DNA of 64,000 bases from Campylorhamphus procurvoides. Its lineage: Eukaryota > Chordata > Aves > Passeriformes > Dendrocolaptidae. The stretch is taken from the NCBI GenBank assembly GCA_013396655.1, contig WBMV01004463.1, positions 501,059 through 565,058 of the forward strand, read 5' to 3'. Positions 1 through 15,294 of the stretch are shown in pieces; the stretch's first letter is position 1, and each line of letters begins with the position of its first letter. The position numbers were made by a program, and so were the translations under genes. The notes beneath the pieces were generated by a model, which saw nothing but the letters and a program-made list of their open reading frames with translations, made no database searches and was not told where the DNA came from.

Positions 1-2565
1 GGCTCTGAGAAATGTGGCTGCTCTGCTGTAGGTTTATTTCTGAGGGAAGGGAGGGCAAGCAGTAGAAAAAAAGGCAAAACACTTAGTAAATATGCAAATT
101 GCAATCTAATATGCAAAGTCTCCAGTTTGTTGCTCCAAACACTCCAATAAATAAAAAAGCTCTCCATTTGGCAACATATTTGCACATAACACTGTGTACT
201 TTCCACATAAAGCCTTCCAAGTCAACTACCTCATTATTATTATTATTTTTCTCTTCTGCTCTTAGAAAAGTACCTTCCATGAAAACAAGAGCTCTGTTTT
301 GTTGATGTCTCTTTGAGGATTTATATATCAGATTAATTAGCAGCTGGAATAGGACTCACTCCCTCTCACAGCTTCTGATCTCCCATTAACAGTCTGTGGC
401 TTACTGCTAAATCTCAGAAGACAGTCGTGCTATTTACTGTTCTGTTTAGTGTGGGATTGCTAATTCTTATCTATTTAGACACAACTGATGATGTCAGGAC
501 AGTCAACTAGCAAAGGCAGTTTGAAATGACTAGTTGTAATGCCACTGCTGATCCTAATACTTTTGTAAACTAATCATCTTTCCTTTTATTTCATTCCTTA
601 GCATTAAAGCACTATAAAAGAACAATCAGTATGAGAGTTTGGGGAGAATAACATCTTTTTTATTTGTACTGCTAATTTTGTTAAGTACAGTCTTAATTTG
701 GAAATAATTTGCTGAAGGTCCTCTTTGTGCATTGCTGTCCCTCTGTGTGTGCTTAATTCCTTGAAAATAATCCTATGTTTCATTTTAACGTGTTCAAGTG
801 GTCACACTGGGCTTGCCCCAGTCCATTCCCAACCCACACTAAAATATGTCAGAGGCTGGACTGAACCATATAGCACTTTGCCTTCAAGCCACCTTTGTGA
901 AGACAAGCCAGCACCCAGGTGAAATCACAGCAGAATGGGACTCAAACTGCTGGGACTTGTGGGACTGCACACAGAGCTGAGCAGGACAAGTCATGCCCTG
1001 CCTCCATTTCTGAAGCATCAGTGCCTGATGGTGTCAAACATCTCAAGAGCCTGAAGAGCTGCCAGAGGAGCTGTGAGCAGGAGCTCAGCAGGAGCTGGTG
1101 CACCCTCTGCATGTTGTGATGTCCAGTTCCACAAAGACACAGTTCTGAGTGGTTTTTCATGAGGTTAGTAGTCCCTGGTTGGTAAATAAATCAGCCTGAC
1201 TGCATCACACAAAAATGGAAGTTTTATTCTAAGTCCTCATCATTGGCATGTTACAGTGTGATTCAGGAATGGTGGAGAAAAAGCCTCTGATGTTTGCATT
1301 AAGGCACCTTTTTCCTCCTTTGTACAAGAAAGAACTATTTTCACACACCATTATGTATATTTTTTAAACTAATACACTTCATCAAAACTATCTAACAATA
1401 CACTGCTATAGCTAGATATTAACTAAGATAAATTTTATAAATTTGGTGGATCCACACAGTTCTTACCTATCTTATTTTTATTGTTATTAATAGAGTTCTT
1501 CACATGGATCTTTCCACAGAAATGATATTCTCCTTGGACACAACTACAAAGGTGGAATTCAGCAGACAGTATCCCTCTCAAAAAGCCCAGCCACAATAAC
1601 AAGAAACTAAGACATCCTAGATGCATTGAACCAAATGCTAGGAGATTTCCAGGCAATTGCACTTCCAGCTTCAGCTCCATCCAAAGAAAACATTTAACAC
1701 AGACAGAGAGTAGGATTCCTATTCGATTTTGCTTATACCAACAAAACTAAGGGCCAGACCTGGTTCATTACAGTTAATTGCAGAAGTTGCACTGCCTTCA
1801 AATTGGATGCCTAATGAAAGCCTTATTAATCTGCATTTTAAATATGGCACTGGGTACCTGTCCTGCACAGAGATGCAGAAATGTTAATCTCAGAAGATAC
1901 ATTTGCACTTGGCTACACATCACCTTTAATTACACTTTACCCAAGAGGTTTTTTCCTGGACTTTTTTTCAATTTCAAGGCAAAAACAAAGCCCTTCCATA
2001 AACTTAAATTCTATCTTTCTTTTTTTTTTTTGAGCTGCTTGTATTGTGTGAATTATGCTCTTCCATAGATTTTGAGTAACCATAGTGCTGAACTCTTATG
2101 AATGGCCCATAAGGAATATGAGGTTATTAGTTTTAACTCAAAACTTTAAACAGCTCCTATTTTTAGTGGTCTACAACCTGCCTGTTAACAAAAAAATAGG
2201 AACACATACAATGTTGAAAGTATTCCTGTCACCAGTTTGACCAGCAGGTTTTAAGAAACCTATGATCTCCATAAAATATATTGCTTTTTCAAAATCCAAA
2301 CTCCAACAATAACTGACTATCAAAGATGAACAGTAAGATGAACATCTAAGCAGGATCTGGACAGTTTTTGATGTCTGGTTTATTTTTTGTTTGCAACTGG
2401 AAGAGAGAATGAGAAGGAACTCCATTCAGATACATTTTGAGATTAACCACATAACAGACCTTGGCAGCTTAAACTTTGTAGTACATCCACTTTTATCACT
2501 ATCTCAGCCTTCCCACAGCCAGCCCAGCTCCTGCAGCCTTCCATTAGAAGCTGAAGAATTTTCTT
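1..2565. other. Unique AT-rich noncoding DNA
   Basis: No repeat family, exon or RNA gene is recognised here. Open frames stay below 100 codons on both strands and show no family motif. A short ATT/TTA microsatellite lies at about 232-247, and poly-T runs appear near 2020-2030. The right edge runs into the large polypyrimidine block. Confidence 0.5.
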
Positions 2566-3404
<839 letters not shown>

Positions 3405-6400
3405 CCACTCTGTGATTCTTTGAGTATCCTACTTATTTGATCTCATATTTTCCTTCTTGTTCTCTCTTGTAGACATTATCCCAACCTTGTCATCATAACA
3501 GTGATGGGTGAATAGCTAAGCTGTTCATGGAGTGTGTTTCTTAATTTACTAGCAGGTTTGATTTTTTTAAATTCTTTTGAATTTTTCTGAAAATAAAAAT
3601 TAATCCAAACATCATAAATAATCCAATAAATAATGAACTACTTCTGGCATATAGGTGGGAATTTTTAAAGGCATTTCAGAAGAATTTGAAAAAAAAAATT
3701 ATGTTTGCAAAATGGGTCATTAGAGCTATGTCTACCTCCTATGGCAGAAAAACATACATTTGGCTAAAATATATCATCCACCTTTATCCACTCCTGATTG
3801 CACTACGTCATGTGCAATCTCCTGTCTAGTCTGCTTCCCGCCTCTGCCAGTTATTGTTTCTCTGCTCAAATTTTATCTTTCCTACTTAAAATACAGAAGG
3901 GGTGATTTTCCAATCAAAATCACCTTATCTGGAGGTCAAACTTAGTATACACAGTCCATTATTCTCATGCCCAAAGAAACTGCACTCACTGCTGTAGAAG
4001 ACTAAGCTGCTTTGCAGTGGTGTAAGCTCATTAATGACTGTGCTCCTTCACAGATACCTGGGAGAACTCTGTGTCATGGAGATGTTTTGATACAGACAAA
4101 GCTGCAAGTAGATTTAAGGCTTTCTGAGAAATGAAGACACCATGAAAATTCGTGGAGTTCTAGTAGCAATATTTGACAACCAATCTGAAATACTGCAAGA
4201 GAACCCCAAAGCATCCAAACATCCAAGTGAAGCTCTCAGAGCAACTTTCCCACAGCACACTAAATATTTGAAATCCCAGTATTATGTGTCCTCAGTGGTA
4301 TTAAACTTGTACACCAGCAACATTTTCCAAGACCCCCCACCAGGAGCACACACCATTCCACCTTGGCTGGACAGACGGGCAGACAGGCACTGGGTTTCCT
4401 CCTGGGACATTTTGTGGCATTTCTCTCAGCCTTGCTAACAGCACCTTGAGCTCTCAGGTGAATCAGGTAACACGGCTGCATTCCATACACCCAGCCTGAC
4501 TAGAAGGAGGTACAGCAGATGGAAATTGCAACCCTTTTCTACTCCCTTGTCACCCTCAGTCCAGTCATGCACCCCAAAATTCTGTATTGTGTCATGTACA
4601 ACCCCTTAGGAAAGCAAAAATTAACTCTGCATGGCATGCACTGACAGTCCCTCCCAACTGCTCTTCCCGGTGCCAAAGAGAATTTAACTTACAAGGATAT
4701 GAACATCTTTCCCTCAAGAAAAAACCTGTCTTTCCCACTGAAGTTTCAAGGCACATTATTTCTTTGTACAGTGTAATCTCTCTGCATTACTGAGAGCAAA
4801 TCACTTCCTGACAAGTCTGGGAAGGGTTATTTCCTCATTCATAATGCTTACCAACTCTACTGAAATCTTGACACATTATTTTCATGGCTTATAGAAACAC
4901 TCCCAGCTAACTGCAAGAGAGGCTTTCGCTCACAGACACATTAACTCCCTTTGTCAGGAATCAAAGTTAATGTCATCAAGTGCTATTAAGTGGTTGATCA
5001 GCATTTGTTAGCAGCCAAACAAGTGGCTGTGGTGCCGTGATCTCTTCAGGAACAACCAGCCAGCCAGTGGGCTCAGAAAGCCCAGCCAGTTCAACTGGGA
5101 GTGTAGTTTGGATTTTGTGGGACAAATCAGGTGAGCCAGAAAAATTAACCTGAAATTTTTTTACTGTTACAGATGTGTTTGAGAAAAAGAAAAAAAAGCA
5201 CTCGTTGTCTCTGAGGAGAGTGACACTCAAAAAACAACCTTATTTCAATTCTTGCATCATCACTTGTATCAAACCCCTTCATTTTAAAGGCATTCATTAA
5301 GGTGCATTTACTACAGTACTGTCAATTCTCATACCATTATTTTGACTTTTCATCACTCACAGGCACCACTTTTTTTCCTTGATAAGTAATTTCTTCAGGA
5401 ACCATACAATAAGCTTAATGCCATGCAGTCTGTTCTAGCTACCAACATCTGGCAGACCTTATCTAGCTGCATTCCCTTTTCACCACCTTTTGGAAAAAAT
5501 CAGAAGTGGTAGATAAAGAGTAATAAGCACCATGGGATAAACTCTTCACTCAGGAAGGACTCCAGATTGAAGGAGCATGAGAAAACCCTTAAATATGGAC
5601 ACAACTGCATGCAGAGAAAAAGGAGCAGCTGGAAAGGGATATTAAGAGAAGGGAGGGATAGGCCAAAGAAATGACACAGTCACGAACGTGTGTTGCATCA
5701 CAACAGTGAAAATACTCCTTATTCCCAAAGTTCCTCTGCCCCTCTCCCAAAGTTCATGAGAGGTCTGCTCATGTTTGCATTTCTTGCAAGGTTCATAAAC
5801 TGCATTTTAGAGCTTTTCCATCAAACCTCTGTGCAGCTATTCTACAGACATATTTAATGAAGCATTTTTAACAAACAAAGCTCGTTCATGAATTTGTCAT
5901 CACAAGCTTCATCTCAGTGTTCTGAGATGTCTGGAATGAGAAGTCAAGGGGTTCTTGGGAGATGAAAGTACCAGTTACTGCAACTATCTGTAACATAAAG
6001 GTGTTTAAATCTCAAGGTTCTTGCTATGCCAGAGGTATAAAAAGCAGTAGTGTAGTAAAAATTATTTTTTTCTTTTTAATACGAATCTATTAATGTGCAT
6101 TTGTCCCCAATAGTTACCCTGCTTTAATTGTTTTAGTGAACTAAAAAGGTATGTATTTCTAACTACATGGAGACAACTGCTGTTCACACTACAGGGATCC
6201 TTTGTTTAAGAGAAATTCTTGTTATTCTTTGAAGGGTGTTGGAGAAATATTTTAGAAAGAACAAAGTCACGAGCCTTTGTTCAGTCAAAGCAGTGAGTAA
6301 CTTTAAAAATAATATAGCTGGCTTTTTTATGTTAGGTTTAAAATGGTCTGAGAATTTCAGATTTATTTTAATATCTCCAATAGAATTATTCTATTTTTAA

Positions 6401-9400
6401 CTCATATCTATATTTATTTTAGCATGTGAAATGCATTGATGACTTGAAAATTATATAATAATTATGAAATAATTAAAGCAGGTGTAGATGTATCATGGAG
6501 CAGTCTAAAAAATGTGCCTTTTAATAGCAGGTTCTTATCAGACATGTTGTCCATGGTAATAGCATTACATTCTATATATAGAAGCATGCAAAGAATCTGA
6601 ATACTTATTATCTCTCCTTGTATTAAAAAACCCAACAAAACATAAGCTTGAAATTCATGGTTTTATTTCCTTTCTCTGTTCAGTTAATTTTGTCAATCAG
6701 CCATATGCAGTTAATAGCAATAATGCAAATAATTGTTCCACTTAGATGAAAATAGTTCAGGTACAGTTATCAAAGACATTAATATGTATTTAATGAGTTG
6801 AAGAAACATCCCTTGGTTTTCTAAGAGATGTGAAAACTGTCACAGTACAAACTTACTCCAAGCTACGATCTCCACAGAACAAACAAGGCATTCCCTGATT
6901 TAGTGAAAATTTCAGTGTCTGTGGCATTAATGCGAGAGCGCTTACAAACCATAATCCCCCAGTACCTGTGCAGTGCAGAGACTACAGAGACAGAGTCAGT
7001 TTTATGATTCTGAAAAATAACTGGCAGCACTGAAGGATGAACCAGCCAATTATGCCCTGAAGCAACCAGTGTGACTTTGCATAGAAATAAGGCATTGTAG
7101 GGTTATTTAATACAATATTTCAAAGAAAGTGGGATGATTTGCTTGTCTTCAGCACGTAGTCAGTGTTCTCAGTGTACAGTGCAGCATACTGTGCTTAAAT
7201 AATTGTTGACATTTTAGGCACAGGTTGCATATATTCTGGAGTACAATACTGATCAAAAGGACTTGCCTGGGCCAGTGGAGATATTATGTGTCACTGACAG
7301 ACCACCAGAAAAGAGAAAGCACCAACACACCGAACTCACAGAAAGTGTTCTATAGCCAATAACAACTGTCCTCCTGTCACCTGGAGATGAGAGGAAGGTT
7401 AGAGCACAAAAAAATCATGTCTACATTCTAGCTGAGGGACTCTTAGCAAGTATATTCTTTATACTCTTGTCCCTTCTGCCAACCTTGATTAGTGACCTCC
7501 AAGGATGCAATGACAGCTCTGCAGATTTGCTGTCCATAGGTTATGAGGCTAGAAATATTCTCACCCATAAATATGTTTTTTGATAAAATATCTCTGTTAT
7601 TTTGCAATAGCAGTTTTCTAGTTTTTATAATAAGCTCATATGTGGACATCAGCTATTGCAGTGATACCCTGAACTTCTGTGCTTAGGAAGAAATGGTCTA
7701 TTGCTGGGCAGGGCTGTGGAACACACTTATTAGATGTCTTTTTTCCCAAAGAGAATCACTTCGGCCAAATGGATTTACATGTTTTTAAGGAAAGAAGGGA
7801 ATATTAGGGTCATTTGATCTTAAATTCTGTGTTAAAAAACCCTTCCCTGTGTAGCACACATAAAAATGTGCTGATGATGCTGGAAGTATTCACCGCTCAT
7901 GTAGCATTTTCTCTGTCTGATACCAAGTCAGCATCAGCTCTGTGACGCAGAGAAACATTGGTGTTTTGCTGAAGGAAAATAGACAATGGATATATAGACA
8001 CATATATAGATTAGCTATAACACAGCACATGGGTTTATGTTGTCACCTAACCAGAACTGAGCAGTACCTCCTTGCCACATCCATTTCAATGCCCAGTCTA
8101 CAGAACCCCATCACCAGTCAGCTCCTTGGATATGGATGTGTCCCAACTCTCTGTTTAGAAGATGATGGTTGAAGTACCCGAGCACCTGACACAACTGATG
8201 TGTTATGTATTTCTTTAAATTCCAGTGCTGAGGAAGAGTATGGACTTAGCCCATTTTCCCCCTGCTCTTCCCAAATGGAAGCAAGTGGGTGACCTTTATT
8301 CAGAGCATAGTACCATTGCATAACCTGGTCTTAGGGTTCCTCCAGCTCCCCTGTTCCCAGTGCTTGGAAATGTCCCTCTAGAAGTGAAAAGCCAGCACTT
8401 CCTACTAAGCAGATTAGAAAAATAGTTCACTTTAAAATGGTGGCATTATCCCTGCTCTGAAAGTAGAAAACAACACAACAGTGTCTCACACTGAGAAATA
8501 CACAATACAATTGCCCAAATGCAGAACCTTGGAAACCACAGTGGGAAGTCAGATGGAGGAAAAGGGCCACAGTCATTACAAGGATGCCCTTGCTGAGGGC
8601 TACATCTCCTTCTTTCTATTCAGAAGGAGCTGTTCCAAAACCAGGCAGAATAACTGGGATTCAGAAAAGTCTTTCATGACACTTTTACCTCGTTAGTTAA
8701 ATAGCTCTGTGAATACACACTGGTATCACTACCCTTGGGCTGTGGCAGCACTGGGATTTGCAGGAAAGGTAGTAAAGCCCAAAGATGCAGTATATAATTT
8801 TTACCTAAACTTCTCAGGACTGGAGGGAAGAGCACATCTTCTGCAATGAATTTTCTTTACCTTTTACTTTTTTTTTTTGTTTGTTTTTTTATGCAGAAGG
8901 CCAGAAGGGAGAGTGATAAGGGATCTAGTTGCAGGGCTTGGCAGTGAAGCAGAAATAAAGACAGCAGTTTTGGTAGTAATTCTGGTTCACTTAGCCAGAT
9001 AATGTTCCATGATTCTTTACAACTACTTCCCTTTTCACACCATTGAGTTTTTCTAGTCTCTGATGTCTACTTTTCTTCCAAGGTAAAGATGTAACAAGTA
9101 CCTTCTCTATTGCCCCATAAGCAAAGGAGACAGGGCTACAGAACCAGCTATTTTCCCATCAAATGGAGGACAAAGATTCATGTCCAGGTTTGCCTGTGTA
9201 TTAACTGGAGAGTGCAGGTTCAGGCCGCAGTTCTTTCTGTATTAATATGCCCCAAAGTTACTTTTTTAGACTTTGGCAGTTTAGCCTTTCTCATGCCCCC
9301 ATCTCATTTCTGTGCCTGGAAGTAAGACTTGTTTTTGAAAAGTATTTTCTATTATATTCTATTCCTTCATTCAAGTGCATAATCCTAATTAGACTAGAAA

Positions 9401-9592
9401 TTTAACTTAGTCCTACATTAGTCCTAAATTTAGTTCATCACAGGTTTCTTGAGTTGGGATGGATGCATTTCTTGCCACTTTATTGGTATATAACTGTATT
9501 TTTCATTTTCTGCTGTAAGGATTTATTCTCTGTTTCCCATTTTCATTTTTCATGAGCCCTGAAGTTATCCTCCATTAAAAAATATAAAAAGA
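3405..9592. other. Unique AT-rich noncoding DNA, 6.2 kb
   Basis: I see no gene, RNA gene or recognisable mobile element. Frames are short (up to about 98 codons) and overlap on opposite strands. A T-rich run (T10-GTTTG-T7 type) lies at about 8868-8890. The segment 6050-6800 is especially AT-rich and free of obvious repeats. Confidence 0.5.
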
Positions 9593-10250
9593 GAATCACA
9601 GAATTGTTTAGGTTGGAGAAGACCTCTGATGTCCTTGAGCCCAACCTTTGACTGGTGGCCACTTTGTCAATTACAGCATGGCACTAAGTGCTGTGTCCAG
9701 CAGTTTCTCACACACCTCCAGGGGTGGTGACCCCACCACCTCCCCAGGCTGTCCAGTCTAACGTTTAACAACCCTTTCCATGAGGAAATTCCTCCTGATG
9801 TCCAGCCTGAACCTCCCCTAGCACAGCTGGAGGCTGTGTCTTCTTGTCCTGTCAGTAGTTACATTGGAGAACAGGCCAAGTTCCACCTGGCTACGACCTC
9901 CTGTCAGGTAGCTGTAGAAATTTATAAGGTCACCCCTGAACTTCCAATTCTCCAGGCCAAACACCCCCAGCTCCCTCAGCTGCTCTTCATAGAACTTCCC
10001 CTCGAGACCCTTCAACAGCTTCATTGCCTTTTTCTGGTCTTGCTCCAGCTCCTCAAAGTCTTTATTTCTACAAGACCTAATGACATGCTTATATACTTCC
10101 TGAGTTGCCTGTCCTTCCTTCCAAAGGTTATAAACCTTCTTTTGTCCCCTGAGTTCCTGTGAAGGCTCCTGTGCAGTCAGGATGGTCTTCTTTCCCACTA
10201 GTTTGTGTTTTGGCACACCAGGACAGCCTGCTCCTGCATCTTTAAGAAAA
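9593..10250 (-). mobile_element. CR1 LINE copy, internally deleted, minus strand
   Basis: Read on the minus strand, this is a CR1 (chicken repeat 1) non-LTR retrotransposon fragment. Its 3' end is at the low coordinate, where the plus strand shows the reverse-complemented tail (gagaatcacagaatt, then ggttggagaagacctc). A minus-strand frame stays open for 170 codons (10330 to 9818). Residues about 30-90 resemble the CR1 ORF2 stretch between endonuclease and reverse transcriptase, including VYNLWKEGQATQEVYKHV. From about residue 91 (near 10060) the reading switches to translated CR1 3'-tail sequence, including KFYEEQLRELG. The reverse transcriptase domain expected in between is absent, so the copy is dead. 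The open frame seems to have survived by chance across the junction. Assignment is by remembered CR1 patterns; the upstream limit is uncertain by tens of bases. Confidence 0.88.
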
Positions 10251-13200
10251 GAGCCTAACTTTTTATAAAGCCCCATCTTAATGTATATCCTTTTAGAATT
10301 TACAGACAATTTCATTTTCATTTTTAACACTCCAAGTCAGGAAAATTGGTGGTCATCTGTGTAAGAGAATCAATGTTATGTTATATTATTAATCAATGTG
10401 TACTAAATAACTGAGATCTCAGCTTCTAGGTAAAATGAGACTGCATGAGCTGGTTGTTAAGTGATTTGCTTGTACTATGGTAAGGTAAATAGCACTCCTT
10501 CCTAGGCATGGCCGAAGAGTTAGGGGTTGAGTATGTTGTTTTAAGACAGACTGCTAAACAAGGCCGATTATGAAAGAGAGGATGTGTGAGAATGTGAGGT
10601 GAATATTAACATGAGTGAGTTGGAGTTCAGCTTACAGACACAACAGTTTCCAGTGGCTTTCAATGCCATTTCAATATAAAACTGATCCTGCTTTTTAACT
10701 CTAACTTTCAATTTCAGCTCTTGTTTAACCTTTGGAGAGGAAGATCCAAGATGGTGTGTCTGTTTAAAAAGTTAAATCCAGAGTTTTTCAGGCTAAAAGC
10801 TATTCTATCATTGAATTAAGTCTATACATATATTAAATAGACTGAAATAACAAACAAATAAACAGTGTATTGCAAGATTAGTAAAAAGTAATAGATGTTT
10901 TCATTCAAAAATAAAAGTATGGCATTATAGTATCTTTGAAAGAAAACTATTTCATATATAAATTCATGCAATCACGAAATGTTAAGGCAACCGTATTGCT
11001 TCATTGGCTGAACATCCCTAAGTACATTATAATTTAAGTCTTAAGGTTTAATTAGCAGAATACAGTTTGGGCAAATGAACAACACAGAGGTGCCAAAACA
11101 TGAGAACCTAAAAATAGGAGCCCATAAATCTTCCTGCTGTGGTGCACATATGCAGCTGTACAGTAGCTGATGGATTGAAAGCGCTGCCTGAAAACAGCAT
11201 TAAGATTCGCAGCGGCAGAGGAACTCGACTGAGCAAATTTCATAGGGCAGCAGGAATTTATCATGTTTGTTCTGTCAGTGTAACTCACATCTCACTCGCT
11301 AAACTCCATAAAGGAGTGCAGGAAGCAGAGAGAGAGGCAGAGGAGAGGAAATGGAGTGGTATCAAACAGGGATTTTTTAAAGAGATTTATACATAAGCTA
11401 CTTTGAGACTACATTGCTTCTCAAGAAAGAAAGAAAATGTAAAATAAAAGAACCATTAACTAGCATATTGTTTTTATTTTGCACTGTGTTTCATGACATA
11501 GTGCTTTTCTGAGGTGCTCTGTCAAAATACCAATTCCCAAACCTTTTCAAAGGAGTGCATACAATATTTCCACTTGAAGAGGAGTAGATCATAAACCCAT
11601 ATGGTGCACTCCAACAGCAATCACTTTGACAGTTCTCAGGACAGTAGCCAACACAAGTGTTTTCTTTAGGAAAAGGATATAATACGAGTCTATCCAATCT
11701 TTCCTGTTCTTGTTTGGCCGTTGCTTGAATTGTGCAGCCTAATAAAGTCTTCCTTTCTGAACAGGATAAATTTCCTCTGTGCAATTGACAAGTAGAGGTA
11801 TGAATAATCATGAGATTGGCTTAAAGTTCATGATACAAACCCAAACTCAGTGGAGTCCAAGAGAGAGGATTTTCTGCCACCACTCCCATCTGAAGATGGA
11901 AAATAAGCATCTCTGATCAGCTTCATTTACCCAGGTGATGATACTGTTCCTGCAATGAATTCTACCAGCTAGGTTTCATTGCTGGGAGTAAGACTTGCCT
12001 TTAGAGGTGTGAAGATGAGAGAGAACTATTGGTAAAAAAAAATTCAAAAGGAGGTCTGAGGACTTGTGCAGCACATGCCATGGAGCAAGTGACTTAAACA
12101 CTATGAGTAATAGGTAAGATTTGGGATCAGAGTCCAGCATTAGCATAACCCTGGATTAACTCTCTGGAGCACAAACACTGTCCTAAGCAGTATTGAAATC
12201 ACATCTGTGTAGACAGAGGTCTCAGGAGGTGATTCTTCACTGAAACAGCAGCACTATGAACTTTGCAGGCAGTGTTACCCAGGTTGTTAGCAGCTCACAA
12301 TTCACCGTACAGAGACGTGACAGATGGTGACTGGTTCCTGTAAGACAGCAGGAGCAGAGCTGATGGCCCAGTACAAAGTCAACTAGCTCAACACCAATAT
12401 AGGACCTGACAAAACACTTCTTCACAAATGAGCTAATCAGATAAGGAAGGAAGGCCAGCTTTCACAGAGGGACTAAAGGCAAGGTGTATCTTCTTCCATG
12501 CAGAGAAGCTCAGGTACCAAAGTCTGTTTCACCTGCAGAAACAGAAGCAGGAACAGCTGCTCCGAAACTGCTCCAGAGTAATCAAGCAATTTTGAGAGGT
12601 GCTAAAGGCCAGACAATTTCCTCTGCATGGTGCCTCACATACAAGTCACAGTTAGCAGCCCTGCACCATGCTCCATTTTTCACTGTGCCAATGTCCTAAA
12701 AACCTGCTCCTTGTGAAGTGGGTGGTGCTCAGCCACAGATCTGCAATGCTAAACTCCAGGAGCCTACCCTGTGTTGTTAAGATTCTTGAACATAAATAGA
12801 TATGCCTGATTATCATGAGGGGTTTTTTAATATGCCTTTCTTGTTTTCCTAAATAAAAAATAGTAGTGAGCCCATAATCTGAAGGATTTCTTCTTGAGTT
12901 GTACCAGGGGAATGACATCCCCAAAAAGCACCAAGGAAAGTGGATTTAAAATTCAACAAGCCACAGGCAGGAACAATGCACCAGAAAGTGGTTCAAAACT
13001 TAATTTTATTGAGAGAAAGTCCTTTTGTGTAAGCCGATTTGAGTATTTGTGCCTATTATTGGCATCTGACAAAAGATTCCTGAGCTAAATAAATGAGTTC
13101 TCAGAACGATTTTCAGGGAAATTAGGTGTTTCTCACCACTTTTCTTAAGAAAACACTGCTTTTGGCTAATATCTTAGAACCTATCTCACAACGATCGCAG

Positions 13201-14719
13201 CAGAGGAAAGACAGTGAAGGATTGTGTGAGTAAAGCACAGGCCTTCAGCTGGGTTTAATAACAAATCAGGCCTTTCTGCTACACACAAAGTGAAAAGCAA
13301 GGCAAGTGGATGCTCTACCTACCTGAAGTGCAAGGCTGGAGCTATTTCTTTTGATTTTGGAGAGGAATAAGCATTTCTTTTAAACTTTGAAATTAAGATA
13401 AAGGTCTGTGATTTGGTTTTAGGTTGGTTTTTTTTTCTCCCCAAATAGGCTATTTCAGATGTAGGCTGCTAATACCTGTGCAGGAAGAAACCACATACTC
13501 ACACAATAGACCTGCCAACTTGTCTTTTTTTTTCAGACATCTTTTCAAGTACACACTAACTGGAATGTAAGAATCATCTAGAAAAGAACCTCTGCATCTG
13601 TGCATGTGTGAGACAGAGCTGGGTGCATCAGATCTAAAATACTTCCTTATATTGCAAAAAAAATGCAGATTGAGGGCAGTGATGTAGTGACCAAATACTC
13701 TGACCTGTGTTGTAATATTTCATTCCTAAACTTCCCTAGTTTGTTTAAAGCAGTATGAAATGTTTCTTTTTCTCAAATTACTTCCTTTGAATATATTTTT
13801 TTTATGTATTCCTACACATAACTGCCTTGGGACAACATGGAGAACAGAGACACAACATTGGATTTTTCCACATTTCACTAAATAGAGTACATTTATATTC
13901 TCCTTTTTAAGGAGTGCTGCCTGCCACTGTGGAGATGCTCTGTGGCTTCAACACTTTGAAGAAAAGTAGGTTAGGACCCTTGCTGTTATTACTGCCTCAC
14001 CAAAACAGACAAAAGAACCATCAGCAGGTGGAAGGGGAGATGTCAACTGAGGGAAAAGGTTTGCTAGTTCTCTGATGACCAGCCAGTTGTTTTTGTAACT
14101 TGCAAGAATGAATAAGCCCTGTTAAGGTTTTCTGTAATACTAATGACTAATTGCATGTTATTTGACTGCAATTCCTCGGTGGTAATTTAAGGTGGACAAT
14201 ATACTGCTGTTAGGAACATAATCTTCCTCATTCTGTCAATTTGGTTTGCAGTGTGTTTAGGGAAAGGTGTTTGCTGAAGAGAGAAGAGGAAGCACGTTGG
14301 TTCTCCCTCCTAAATCCCACATCCTCACTCCCTCTCTGTGACTCTGACATCCAAGTCTTTTGTATTCATAGCCAACTAATCAGAGGTAAGGATTGAACTC
14401 TCAGAATACGAAGGGGTGAGGAAAAAGCTGATAGGTTGATAAACCCATAAGGCACATAGTGAGTAAGAAAAAGAGTCATTATGATTTAAACATATAATTA
14501 ACCTACTCAGTTTGGACACTAACAGGCTTGGAAAACTCAAGGAGGAAATTGTCAGCTTGTTGTCACAGCTTTATTGAAACACACTCCTTGGCTCTTCCCA
14601 AGTAGGCTGAGAAATAATCATTCAGTCTTTCCTAGTTCTAAATAAAGGAAAATTTTCCAAAGTGAGATGACACAACACCAAATCCAAAACAAAACTTAAG
14701 GGTAAAAGAAACACCCACT
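10251..14719. other. Unique AT-rich noncoding DNA, 4.5 kb
   Basis: I find nothing I can name. The longest frame is about 106 codons on the minus strand (11811-11491). It contains several Cys residues but no pattern I can assign, and no splice or translation context supports it. Confidence 0.45.
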
Positions 14720-15174
14720 GCCTCCTGTTCAGCATCAGGCAGAGGCTCCCGTGGCATCTCTCTTTGACAGCTGTTTGGTGGCTTGTGTCATTTCTGTCCC
14801 ATGGCTCAGCTGTTTGCAGGACTGTGTGAGGAGCAGCATCGGGGAAGTGCTTTGGCTAAAACAGCTGTAGAGAAGAGAGGGACGCGTGTTTCTCTTTGGT
14901 TGCCATGGTTCCTTGTGATGCCCAGCAAACAGCAGGACCGGCACAGCAGGCACGGCACAGGAGCGGGGAACAGAGTCTTGTCAAAAGGAATGCCCAAGCC
15001 AGGCGTGTTTCCCTGGCAAAAGGCCACAAAAGCACAGGCTCGGGGCATCCTCACTGGCGTGGCAGAGATCCAACCCAGGAAGAGCGGGAGAGCCTGCCAG
15101 GCTGGCTGGCTGCATCGGTGTGCTGTCACAGACAGGACAGGGGCTGGGACCAGCAGGTGGGACCTGGGGACGGA

Positions 15175-15216
15175 GAGCAGGGCAGAGCAGGGCAGTTCAG
15201 CGGGCAGAGCAGGGCA
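15175..15216. repeat. Short GC-rich tandem repeat, gagcagggca unit
   Basis: The ten-base unit gagcagggca occurs at 15175-15184 and 15185-15194, and again at 15207-15216 after a diverged copy. It lies in the GC-rich patch. No function is evident. Confidence 0.8.
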
Positions 15217-15294
15217 GCCCTGTTCAAAAGGAGCAAACCAGGGGGTGAGGGCGGCTGTCCAGTCCAGCTGCACGACGAGGGGTGGCACTGGGGG

